Assembly (NCBI GenBank): GCA_036897095.1
Contig: JAYMSP010001787.1
Span: 1-28,846 of the forward strand
Length of the DNA: 28,846 nucleotides
DNA from: Plantago elongata
Lineage: Eukaryota > Streptophyta > Magnoliopsida > Lamiales > Plantaginaceae
Direction: 5' to 3'
The notes under the pieces were generated by a model that saw only the letters and a program-made list of their open reading frames with translations, had not been told where the DNA came from and searched no databases. Below are positions 21,501 to 28,846 of the stretch, in pieces; the first letter of the stretch is position 1; the number at the start of each line of letters is the position of its first letter. The translations under genes and the position numbers were made by a program.

Positions 21501-21684
21501 AAAACTCACCAAAATCAGAATCGAAATTTTGTGAAATTAGCAAAATTAGAGCATAAGAAAAAGAAACGAGGAAGACCTTAGGAGGAGGAACTACGGGAGG
21601 CATGTCCCAAGCTAAACGAGGTCGTTTCCGAGGTCTATTGTCGACACTTCTACGAGGGAAATCGACTACCCTCTGAGTCTCCAT
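12542..21684 (-). CDS. AFC1: AFC1-type LAMMER (CLK family) dual-specificity kinase
   Basis: Twelve exons: 21577-21684, 21105-21270, 17204-17230, 16636-16789, 16506-16554, 16297-16411, 16036-16127, 15355-15511, 15204-15268, 13178-13275, 12957-13062, 12542-12700. They total 1296 nt, 431 residues, with every phase matching. Basic NLS-like RPRKRPRL near 17-24; glycine loop GEGTFG 99-104; ATP lysine VAIK at 121; catalytic HTDLKPEN with Asp 217; DFG Asp 262; RAPE 283-286; LAMMER-type signature [11 protein letters not shown] 323-333. The FAYSS-like and [16 protein letters not shown] stretches fit Arabidopsis AFC1 better than AFC2. These nuclear kinases phosphorylate SR splicing factors. The C-terminus ends soon after GHPFFTRDL, about 35 residues shorter than I recall for Arabidopsis AFC1. 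The exon 1 donor (AAG|GTCTTC), exon 6 donor and exon 8 acceptor are weak, leaving room for alternative splicing. No base or frame defect is seen. Confidence 0.95.
13276..15203 (-). other. AFC1 intron 9 (1,928 bp)
   Basis: The intron separates the exon ending in VELCS from the exon starting [17 protein letters not shown]. It is AT-rich. Apart from a 33-bp tandem duplication at 14785-14850 I see no recognised element or coding sequence in it. Confidence 0.8.
14785..14850. repeat. 33-bp tandem duplication in AFC1 intron 9
   Basis: TAAGTTTGGG followed by CTAAAGAGCC and ATTAA occurs at 14785-14817 and again at 14818-14850 with a few mismatches (GCCCCTC against GACCATC). Confidence 0.9.
16877..17093. 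mobile_element. Short TIR element (MITE) in AFC1 intron 3
   Basis: The left end TTTGCGAGTGACCATCTCTC and the reverse complement of the right end, CTTGCAAGAGACCGTTTCTC, match at most positions, giving imperfect terminal inverted repeats of about 20-24 bp around 217 bp of AT-rich sequence. GAGACCGTCTC-like ends occur in plant Mutator- or CACTA-related MITEs. No convincing target duplication is seen, so superfamily is left open. Confidence 0.6.
17094..17150. repeat. 30-bp tandem repeat beside the intron 3 MITE
   Basis: TTGCTAAAATATTAACAGTA then GAATAAT at 17094-17120 recurs as TTGCTAAAAAGTTAACAGTA then GAATAAT at 17124-17150. The period is 30 bp with two mismatches in the aligned part. Confidence 0.9.
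17204..17230 (-). other. AFC1: 27-nt micro-exon (exon 3) of AFC1
   Basis: Between GTGCAG at 17231 and GTAAGT at 17203 lie 27 nt that complete a Tyr codon and encode RILSKMGE plus the first base of Gly. This joins TPRY to GTFGRV in the ATP-binding loop. Skipping it would remove nine residues in frame, including the first glycine of the loop. Confidence 0.92.
17643..17816 (-). mobile_element. 5'-truncated LINE tail with target-site duplication
   Basis: On the minus strand a 144-bp body (17658-17801) ends with TATATTTTTAGCCGTTTC and a run of A, the kind of 3' tail seen on plant L1 LINEs. The flanks TCAGATATTCATCTT (17643-17657) and TCAGATATTGATCTT (17802-17816) match at 14 of 15 bases, a target-site duplication from target-primed reverse transcription. 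Only the last part of the 3' UTR was copied. It lies in the sense direction of AFC1. Confidence 0.82.
19801..19877. repeat. Near-direct repeat, period 39 bp, in AFC1 intron 2
   Basis: GAATTCCAACGAGCACTCAT then ATATAGAGAAAG from 19801 resembles GAGTTCCAACGAGAACATGC then AAATAGAGGAAAAG from 19840. It looks like an old local tandem duplication. Confidence 0.65.
20510..20764. mobile_element. Degenerate Stowaway-like MITE in AFC1 intron 2
   Basis: The left end CTTCCTCCATCTATATTG follows a TA (20508-20509). The right end reads GGGATGGAGGGG, the inverted counterpart of the Stowaway CTCCCTCCRTCCC signature. The interior has no coding sequence, and no TA follows the right end. Terminal repeats match only over about 12 bp, so the call is moderate. 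Confidence 0.5.
20802..20913 (+). mobile_element. Short tRNA-derived SINE with 13-bp target duplication
   Basis: A 112-bp body has polymerase III promoter features: an A-box-like stretch in CAGCTAACTTGGTAAGACGC and a perfect B box GGTTCGAATC within the T-arm-like GGGGTTCGAATCACCCC. AACG near the left end can pair with CGTT at 20887-20890, like an acceptor stem. An A-rich tail follows. AAAGAAAAGAATA flanks it on both sides (20789-20801 and 20914-20926), showing LINE-type integration. The middle holds a perfect 12-bp stem, CCCCGACCTATT with AATAGGTCGGGG, around a 6-nt loop. It lies antisense to AFC1. A plain tRNA gene is unlikely because of that long central stem and the tail. Confidence 0.82.
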
Positions 21685-21993
21685 CTTTACACGCCAACTG
21701 AAGAAAATTATTACTCGAATCTAAAAGTAGAGTTGAGAAAATCGATAGTGAAAAGAGGGGGAAAAGACATTAATTGAGAAATCAGATATGTAATGTAGCT
21801 CTCTTTTTATTCAATTTTCAATCAAAATCATGGAGATGATTCATTCAACAGATCTGGAACTGATGAATAACCACAGGGAAACAAAAGGGACAAGAGAACC
21901 TTGCTTGCTCGAACGAGATTAAATGAAATGAACCAAACCATTTGGGATTGTATTTAGAAAGAAATAATATACCACTTCCTCAATCCCGGTTCT
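21685..21993 (-). promoter_or_regulatory. AFC1 5' flank (promoter and 5' UTR region)
   Basis: This 309-bp stretch between the AFC1 start codon and the hAT-like element must hold the 5' UTR and any proximal promoter. I see no unambiguous TATA box; the minus-strand AATAAAAAGAGAG near 21803-21815 is only a weak candidate. The region is A/G-rich on the coding strand. Confidence 0.45.
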
Positions 21994-22001
21994 ACGATCG
22001 C

Positions 22002-22718
22002 GTGACCATCTATCCAGTCGCGGACCGATTTTGGACCGGACTGGATTTTGGTTTTCTTAATCACGAGGACCGGACCGATTTTACGTCGGTCCAAGCCCGG
22101 ACCGGACCGAAAAAGTCGGTCCGATTTCGTGCCTTGGACCGACGGGAGTGAATTTTAAAAAAAAAAAAAAAAAAAAAGGTGCAAAAACAGAAAAACTGTC
22201 CTGCAGTCCTGCTTTCTCCTCCAAACATGCTTCCAAACATTTTCAAAGTCCAAAAAATAACAGATCATGGCAATCCGTGGTGGAGTGGAGGCGTGGAGCT
22301 GGTGGTGCAGCGGAGAGCTCAGAATTCACGGCGGATTCACGATGAAGCTGGAAAATGGGGCAGATTTCCGGCCGGCGGATTCACGGTGTTGAAGTTTGGA
22401 TCGGGAAGTTTGGATTCACGGAATCACAGTCGTCAGCTCTGATCGGGAAGTTTGGTAACATATCGGGAAGGCTGCACGCGATTGGAGTTGGGAATTTGGA
22501 ATTAGGAGTTTGGGTTTGGGAAGTGAGAACACAGCGAATTGACTATATTTACTCCAGTTTTATCAAAATATCGGTCCGGTCGGTGGACACGCAGTTTTAT
22601 CGGTTTTTAGACCGGACCGGACCGAGGACCGAAATCTTGATATCCTCCATACCGAGGACCGATTTTTCGTCCGGTTAGGGCCGATTTTTCGGTCCGGTCC
22701 TGATTTTGCTCACCCCTA
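22002..22718. mobile_element. Non-autonomous hAT-like element with 8-bp TSD
   Basis: ACGATCGC occurs immediately outside both ends (21994-22001 and 22719-22726), the 8-bp duplication expected of hAT. The right end, inverted, reads TAGGGGTGAGCAAAATC, matching the CAGGGGTG type of hAT terminus. The left end begins GTGACCATC and seems to lack the first few terminal bases. Both ends carry clusters of GGACCGGACCGA in opposite orientations as subterminal repeats. The interior has a 21-base A run (22157-22177), GC-rich sequence with repeated GGATTCACG, and no transposase. Confidence 0.78.
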
Positions 22719-22726
22719 ACGATCGC

Positions 22727-22844
22727 ACTCAACAATTACTTTGTATCGTACTTAACTATCTATTTCTATCTATATATCGTATTTGGAGAATTTTTTAAGT
22801 TTAACTTTAATCATGGCAATATTCTGACTAAAGATAAAAGACCC
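22727..22844. other. Short AT-rich spacer
   Basis: AT-rich sequence between the hAT target duplication and the foldback element. Nothing recognised. Confidence 0.5.
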
Positions 22845-23050
22845 CAAGTTACCCACTTTGACTTTTTAAAGTCAAACTTTTTTCAATTTTAACTACAAAT
22901 TAAACTGTAAATGTAAAATATTCAATTTGACTTTTTACGGTTGCACTTTTTTAACTTTAACTACAAAATCTTAAAAAATTTATAGTTAAAGTTGAAAATT
23001 TAACTGCAAAAAGTCAAAGTAGGTAACTTTGAGTGAAATGGAGGTAGTAA
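22845..23050. mobile_element. AT-rich foldback (MITE-like) element
   Basis: The arm CAAGTTACCCACTTTGACTT at 22845 and beyond is inverted at 22999-23031 with few mismatches. Internally, TTTGACTTTTT...ACTTTAACTACAAA-type blocks also repeat directly. The right edge, inverted, reads TTACTACCTCCATTTCACTC, which resembles Stowaway ends; the left edge has no counterpart, so it may be truncated. Confidence 0.6.
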
Positions 23051-23480
23051 TTAGTGATTGACGAGGCATGGAGACAAAATTTGAAATAAGGGTGAATTTC
23101 GCCTGGTCACCCTAATAAAGTTACTAATATCAAATTAGAACTTGGTATTTCCACAATAACAATTTGGTCCAAAATTGAATTTCGATGTTGACCATCAAAA
23201 AAATGCATTTCCACGTGGATAATTGTGAGATAACATAAAAAAATGATGGTTTAGGCGGAAGGGATTATTAGATTATTGAAGAAATTGAAAAAGGGGAAAC
23301 TCATTCTTTTTCTTTTCTTTTTTTAGATTAAAAGAGCAAAATCTCTCGAATATTATAGTGACAAATTATAAACGCGGCTTGTAAGAGCCATCGTACATCA
23401 AGTATTTGATTAAAGTTACGTTCCAAAATGCAACCACAAAAACTAGTCTGTAGACAAGGAAAACTCATTCTTCACATAAA
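23051..23480. other. Spacer, no gene recognised
   Basis: Mixed AT-rich sequence with a T/C-rich run near 23305-23323. No domain, tRNA or terminal repeat that I can support. Confidence 0.5.
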
Positions 23481-23620
23481 CAGTTTCTTTCGCTTCCCTC
23501 TGATTTTCAATCTAATTGTCATCCTGAAATTGAGGAAATTGTATATCAGTTTCTTTCGCTTCCCTCTGATTTTCAATCTAATTGTCATCCTGAAATTGAG
23601 GAAATTGTATATCAGTTTCT
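23481..23620. repeat. 66-bp perfect tandem duplication plus partial third copy
   Basis: The unit starting CAGTTTCTTTCGCTTCCCTC at 23481-23546 is repeated at 23547-23612 with no difference that I can see. CAGTTTCT then begins a third copy (23613-23620). The period is 22 codons and both strands stay open across it. It ends 13 bases before the LTR-like repeat. Confidence 0.95.
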
Positions 23621-23633
23621 GGATTATACTCAT

Positions 23634-23977
23634 TGTTGGTTCAGATAACATCAAAGTAAAAGACCAGGAGGAGGGTGAATAGTGGTTTCAAACTTTTGTC
23701 GATGTCAAACTCTATCTCTCATATACTTGTGAAATTAGTATCTGATACTAAGATTCAAAGAGCGGAATACTTGATTATAGATAAGTGAAGTTGTGACAAT
23801 AAAGAGTGTGTGTGTGTGTGTGTGTGTAATACTGAAAGATTAATACGAGTAAGTAAATAACACATCAATTTTAGTGGTATCTGGAGGTGGCGTAATCCTC
23901 CAATTAATCCACTTCAGTCTTTCTGATACCTGAAATTCACTAGAAAAGATAATTGAGTTTTCCTTACAAAAATCCTA
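23634..23977 (+). repeat. LTR-like repeat, copy 2, interrupted by Helitron
   Basis: It starts TGTTGGTTCAGATAACATC and has GGAGGGTGAATAG, aligning throughout with the minus strand of 7792-7463. The last aligned part is CTTACAAAAATCCTA, where the Helitron end begins. The homologous sequence beyond the insertion is not recognised in the window, so the Helitron probably extends past its right edge. Confidence 0.78.
23806..23827. repeat. (GT)11 microsatellite
   Basis: An uninterrupted GT run inside the LTR-like copy 2. At the equivalent place copy 1 has only a short ACACACAC (about 7613-7620), so the run expanded after the copies separated. Confidence 0.97.
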
Positions 23978-24005
23978 CTAGTACTAACCCGTGACGATGT
24001 CACGG
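23978..24005 (-). other. Helitron 3' terminus: hairpin plus CTAG
   Basis: On the minus strand CCGTGAC-ATC-GTCACGG forms a perfect 7-bp stem with a 3-nt loop. Eleven bases later the element ends with CTAG (CTRR consensus), and the next base is T, as expected for insertion between A and T. The hairpin serves as the rolling-circle terminator in this family. Confidence 0.9.
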
Positions 24006-24459
24006 TATAGTTTACTTTAAATATATGAAAAGAAAGTTTAAATTCAAGATGTGACGCATTCGAAGTTATAATAATGAAGTATTAAGCTTGCTACATGTAT
24101 TCGGAAAAAATAATACAATATTTCAGTTTGAATTTTCAAATGACCACAAAAAACATAGAAAACATAGAGTACCATTACATTAGAAATAATACTAACCTAC
24201 ATCTCTTAGAGTGAAATTATAAAATGCAAGCATGGTCCACTTGACAAAAGTCCAAAAGAATTAAAGATGTTGTAGTTGCACCATACCATAATGTCTTCAA
24301 GTACAAATCAATGTTATTAATCTGTATGTAATTAAAATAATTTTCATATGAAGTTAGTATATATTTATTCCACATTGAACATATAATGAAAATTATAAGA
24401 ACATAATTTACCTCAAAAAATTCTGAAAATCTCCTTATAAAAGGCATTTATCGTTCTAT

Positions 24460-27400
24460 CGGTGGATTTTCTTCTTCATCTAAAGCCAACACCTTCAGCC
24501 CTTTTATATATGTTAATAACTATCGAAATACAATATATAATTGGTCGTGGCTGGAAACATATTTTGGTAGGTATAAGCCGACATGATTTAAAGATTGGCC
24601 TTGACTTTTATTTATTGTTATGGCATAACAAATACATATTGGGAATTGTCATTGCTGGAATCTGATAGGAAACTTGGTAAGATCAGATGGTGTGAGAACC
24701 ATTTGTGAATCAATTTCTTATGGCTTGCATTCTTCTCATGCATCTTCTTAGCTTGTATAACATGATCCCCGATTTTAGTAACAATTAGCCTTCTGCCATT
24801 GCACAATTCATCCTCTTGGTCTATATTCCTTAGGAGCATAATTGGACAACCTTCCTTTAGTCGAATGACATGGTTCGGTATACATGATGTCTTAATTGTG
24901 TTAAGGAACTCAACTGAGTGGACATCCTCTCTATATACTATGTCATCTTTGTCTGGACATATGCTATCTAAGCTCAAGAACTCGGTCACATCTCCAGGAA
25001 ATAGGGATTTTACATAATCATTGACTTCATGTATAACCTCATTAGTCGGAGCTAAAATGGCCCTATCTTCAAAGTAACGACCATCACCCACATGGTCTAG
25101 AATAGAAGGATGTGTGGACTTCACAATAGCATTTAATGGATCAGATGCATCACGAAAGAGCATATCATTAAACAATTTGAATTCAACCTCACCATCATTT
25201 GTGACACCAACTTCACCATCTCAAACCTTCAATAACCAACCTACGAACTCCTTAATCTCATGAACCTCAGCCATGATTTACCTGACTGTTGTTATACAAT
25301 TGGAAAAATCTAATTAGAGAATTATTAATTGATATAATAACTATTTATCTAAAATATGATCATAAAAATAATTTTATACCTGAAGACGCATGTTTTTTGG
25401 TGAGATTGAGCACACGAAAATGGCTCCATATGTGTCCAGATGACGTGATAGAGTGATGGAAAATGTCATGCATACTCCCTTTAGGGATGACTGGCAATAT
25501 CTGCCTAAAATCGTCTCCAAATACAACTATCAACCCTCCAAAGGGCAGGTCAGAAGGTTCTTCATAAGATCTCCTCATAATGTCCCTCAAGCTGCTATCC
25601 AATGCCTCAAAGCAATAGTTGTTTGTCATAGGGGCTTCATCCCAATTAATGAGCTCTGTCTTCTGCAATAACCCAGTAAGTTCATATCCATGGACAATCC
25701 TTCTACACACGGTCATCTCGTCAACATTCAAAGGAATGCTAAATCATAAGTATGTAGTTCGGCCTCCAGACAACAATAATGATGAAATCCCACTTGATGC
25801 AACTGGAAGAGCAATATCACCTCGACCTCGTATTGCAGAGCAAAGTGTCTTCCATAACGATATTATTTCAAGCCAACATTTGTTCTATCTCATATAACGT
25901 GATGACATTGGTGAGCTTGAGATCTATTATGAAAGTATACATGGACTAAAGAAAAGGTATTATAAAACATAGATGAAAATATAAATAAATATAACTATTA
26001 TGTAACAAAATATCTCAACAATTCATACATGAATAATTATGTTGTATTCGATCATGTATTCAATATAGTCTGATAAGAACTACAATGTATGTTACCATAC
26101 ATGCTTTGGCCTAGACATGATGTCAGACTGAATAATCATAGCGAATAAATGGCTCAAAAATCGCCTAGATGCCCAAGAACGAGATTCCTTGAAAGCATCT
26201 ATGTATTCCTTATCATTATCAACGAGTCCTGAAGCATATTCATGTATCACAATATGTTTGATGAACAAATGCTTGTACGGTTCTTAAATCCTCATAACAT
26301 GTAGCGCCTCAATATGATCCTAAGGAAATATGCCGAAACTGTTCTTATGCGAACATGATATATCCTACCAACTTTCCATTTAATTGCTTTCTTGGCTTCC
26401 ATATCCTCTTGCCTTGCTCCAAAACATAATTCTTAGGAAACTCATCATAGAAGTATATGTGTATGTGGCATCCCACACTTTTGGAATGGGATAGAGTACT
26501 ACTGCGATATATGAAAATAAAATTTTAATTTATTATAATAATTACAATAATAAACAAACTTTTTGATATGGAAGTTTGTAATACCTCCTATTACAGTTCC
26601 AAACATATTCTCCGTCTTCAAATCTTTAATGAATTGATTTAATTTCATTTTGAAGACACGACTTTCTATGTCAGGACGGTCCTCGGGTCGCAATACCTTA
26701 GACTCAACGTAACGTGTAATCTCAAGCCACTTTGGGTTACATGTAAATGTGATGAATATAGGATAACCAATACTTTTACATATAGACGTAGTGTCCTGAA
26801 AGTTTTGTACCATATACCTCGTGGACCTCCAACAAAGAAGATGGAAGAATGATACGTTTTCCCATCGTACCGATAGAACCATCGTCATCAATTGTTCCTC
26901 TATGAACTGCATCCTCAAGTGACCTATAGTTATCAACTTGTAACTATTTTTGGTTCCTTGTGATAAAATAAAGTCTTTGGGCCTCCAACATCATATAGGC
27001 ATCAACAAAAAACTGTTGGTATAACTTTCCACTCCTTAGTATTGTATGAGTTTCACTATCAAGATCAAACATCCTATATGAAAGGAACTCTCTTATCATC
27101 ACCATGTGCCTGACTACCTATAATTTATCAAAATGTCGAATACCGATATGATATCCATCTTTAACAAATGGAAGTAAAAGTGAATATTGAATCGGAAGAT
27201 AATACAGATGCAACTCATATATACGTTTCATACTTCCACTCATTTCTTCAATATCACGTGGATCGATTTCATATTTATCATTTCCTGTAGATAACAATAT
27301 ATATTACAAATGTATATTTCTAGCATATCATATAGTGATGTTAAATACAAATTTAACTCGATATAAAACCAAGGAAAAAATTAAAGTTAAAAATATCGAT

Positions 27401-28207
27401 ACCAACGATGAGTGCAGCAACATCAGAACATGTTGGTAGGTTACACGTGATCTTCTACCAATAAGACATAACCTCACATCTTTGTCATTATTCTTCCTAA
27501 ACCGTCCAACAGCCATACGAAAATTCTTTGTTATTGAATTATGAGTGTATATCATCTCCTGAAGATCATTGACCACTATTGTATCAAGTTTCAGTGGACT
27601 TTTAGGTTTGGAGGTACATTGAGATTAAGATTTTTTTTTAGTATACGTAAGTAAATAATAAGATTAATAAAAAAATATTCATCCAAGTATGTAATATCTT
27701 ATATGTAATGTTTACCAAGCATTTATCCTCTCTTGAATTTCATATTCACCGCAATACACATAAAATTGATCAAATTCGGAAGATTCCCCGACATGAGGTA
27801 GTAGGCTACCAAGACGATGATAATTGTTACCATGCACCAAGTCTGTATGAATAGGTACATTTACCAGTATTCACTAAATTGTCTTGAAGTCCACCCATAG
27901 AAGTGAATGCCTACATCATATTGTAAGCTCGAATGTGCTCAAGAAAGTTGCGACTCTTTTCATGCCTATTGTGAATAAGATCAAATAGTGGTCCTGGAGT
28001 TGTCTTCAGTAGTGACAGTTGTATTTTACCTCTACTACAACACATGTTGGATTCTGAACGACATAGTGGGGAACTCTTAATCCTTTCATAAAAAATTATA
28101 AGGGCGCCATAATAATTGCATGGGTAAGTAGGGTCGCCCATGTCTACGCATTTGAAGAATCGTCGTGCGATGCAATTTATGGAATCTAGTGACCGTCTTG
28201 TATGCAC
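24460..28207 (-). pseudogene. Helitron Rep-helicase (RepHel) pseudogene
   Basis: Motifs from the N-terminal side: DMGDPTYPC and SRGKIQLSLLK (27911-28207); FRMAVGRFRKN (27328-27576) with a frameshift before NLPTCSDVAALIVG; ELHLYYLPIQY (about 27210); FITFTCNPKW and PEDRPDIESRVFKMKLNQ (26499-26936); the Rep two-histidine motif GMPHTHILL (about 26450-26471), then abruptly YDEFP. Helicase part: RGRGDIALPVASSGI, LINWDEAPM (Walker B) and FGDDFRQILPVI (25360-25731), RYFEDRAILAPTNEVI and LKEGCPIMLLRNID (24618-25175), then [10 protein letters not shown] and VGLYLP. There are stops at several places and at least three frameshifts. The Rep tyrosine segment and Walker A are missing. The protein would nick, unwind and transfer a strand during transposition; this copy is dead. 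Confidence 0.92.
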
Positions 28208-28846
28208 GATCTGATGACTCTGTAATATTACTTTTGATTGATAAAAGAATAATTGTTAGGAATATTTGTTAGTATTTTGATCACTCAGCACAATGATTTA
28301 TCCTAGTTTCAGAAAGGTGTTTAGTACTCTAGGTCACTTGACCATTGTAAAGAAGAAATACACCAAGTATGATAGTTTTTAGAAACCTTTTAAAAGGATG
28401 TTAGGACTCTGAATGCAATTTTTATATAGCTCGAAGAAGACCAATAAGGAGGCATCCAAACAAAGGAGAAGACCTTTTGCACAAAGGTATCTGAAGACAA
28501 AGGGGGAAAATCTCCTAAGATTGTTGCTTCTAGAAAGTCATGTGAAAACTTGTGTTTTGTTCACAAAACAAAGTCAAAACAAGTTTCTGAGAGATGGAAC
28601 ATGTGATGCTTCAGAAAGCTACATGCATCAGTTGAGACTACATGACGAAATATAGTACACTGGATTAAATGTTGGACATAAATGTCACTATTCTTCTGCA
28701 GAGCTCTCTGAAAAGAGATATACGCATGGGAGTACTAATTTCAAGATATGAATGAATTGAATTTGAAATATGTCTAACGGATACTATTCAAACGACTATG
28801 AAATTAACCTATAATATCACCACTTAGAAGCAGAGAAATACACACA
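28208..28846. other. Sequence upstream of the Helitron coding region, unassigned
   Basis: AT-rich. It may be Helitron 5' sequence or a flank. An 80-codon plus-strand open frame at 28413-28655 matches nothing I know. I could not align it to the continuation of the LTR-like repeat, and no Helitron 5' end is evident. Confidence 0.45.

Larger units (their letters stand above)
23978..28846 (-). mobile_element. Helitron, 3' end and decayed RepHel, continuing past the window
   Basis: The 3' terminus at 23978 and a run of Helitron protein motifs up to 28207, all on the minus strand, define a once-autonomous rolling-circle element. Order from its 5' side: Helitron-like N-terminal region, Rep nuclease, helicase, 3' hairpin, CTAG end. 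No 5' TC terminus could be placed, so the right boundary is the window edge or some unknown point after 28207. Confidence 0.9.

Noticed and set aside
24799..25897. Plus-strand open frames across the helicase region
   Set aside because: They are opposite-strand shadows; helicase motifs read only on the minus strand.
28413..28655. 80-codon plus-strand frame near the right edge
   Set aside because: Composition is unremarkable, it matches no family, and there are no splice or promoter signals.
1..28846. CRISPR arrays, bacterial operons, riboswitches or organellar genes
   Set aside because: No spaced direct-repeat arrays or prokaryotic gene organisation; introns and plant transposons show nuclear plant DNA.

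Overview
The window is plant nuclear DNA, most likely from a eudicot. It is AT-rich, its genes are split by GT-AG introns, and it contains plant-type families: an AFC/LAMMER kinase, a class III peroxidase, a legume-lectin-type receptor kinase, Ty1/copia, an L1-type LINE, Stowaway and hAT elements, a tRNA-derived SINE and a Helitron. Nothing bacterial, organellar or CRISPR-like is visible. All exon joins below were made by eye from splice sites, reading frame and recalled family sequences; no search was run.

Bases 1-2815 (+ strand) hold pieces of Ty1/copia elements: an integrase remnant that runs straight into an LTR, then an antisense lectin-receptor-kinase pseudogene, then a second, diverged LTR with a primer-binding site and a broken gag. 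Bases 3344-5741 (- strand) hold six well-formed exons for only the last 297 residues of a TFIIIC subunit 3 (GTF3C3/TFC4-like) TPR protein. A Stowaway MITE (6228-6409) and one orphan peroxidase exon (6771-6959) follow. Bases 7793 to about 11860 (- strand) are the 5' part of an L1-type LINE, cut inside the reverse transcriptase by an LTR-like repeat (7463-7792).

Bases 12542-21684 (- strand) carry the one apparently complete gene, an AFC1-type LAMMER/CLK kinase. It has 12 exons and 431 codons, every exon phase agrees, and one exon is only 27 nt. Its large introns hold a LINE tail with target-site duplication, a 112-bp SINE with a 13-bp duplication, a Stowaway-like element and a TIR MITE. A 717-bp hAT-like element with an 8-bp duplication lies about 0.3 kb upstream of its start codon.

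Downstream are a foldback element, a 66-bp tandem duplication, and a second LTR-like copy (23634-23977) in inverted orientation to the first. A Helitron (- strand, from 23978 past the window end) is inserted in that second copy. Its 3' hairpin and CTAG end are clear, and the first LTR-like copy preserves the matching empty A/T site. The Helitron's Rep-helicase is a pseudogene with stops, frameshifts and two internal deletions that appear to remove the Rep tyrosine region and the helicase Walker A motif.

In function, the window is one housekeeping splicing-kinase gene embedded in layered transposon debris and gene fragments. I see no new multi-gene system. The most unusual points are the spliceable TFIIIC C-terminal fragment, the receptor kinase between two copia LTRs, and the Helitron with its paralogous empty site.
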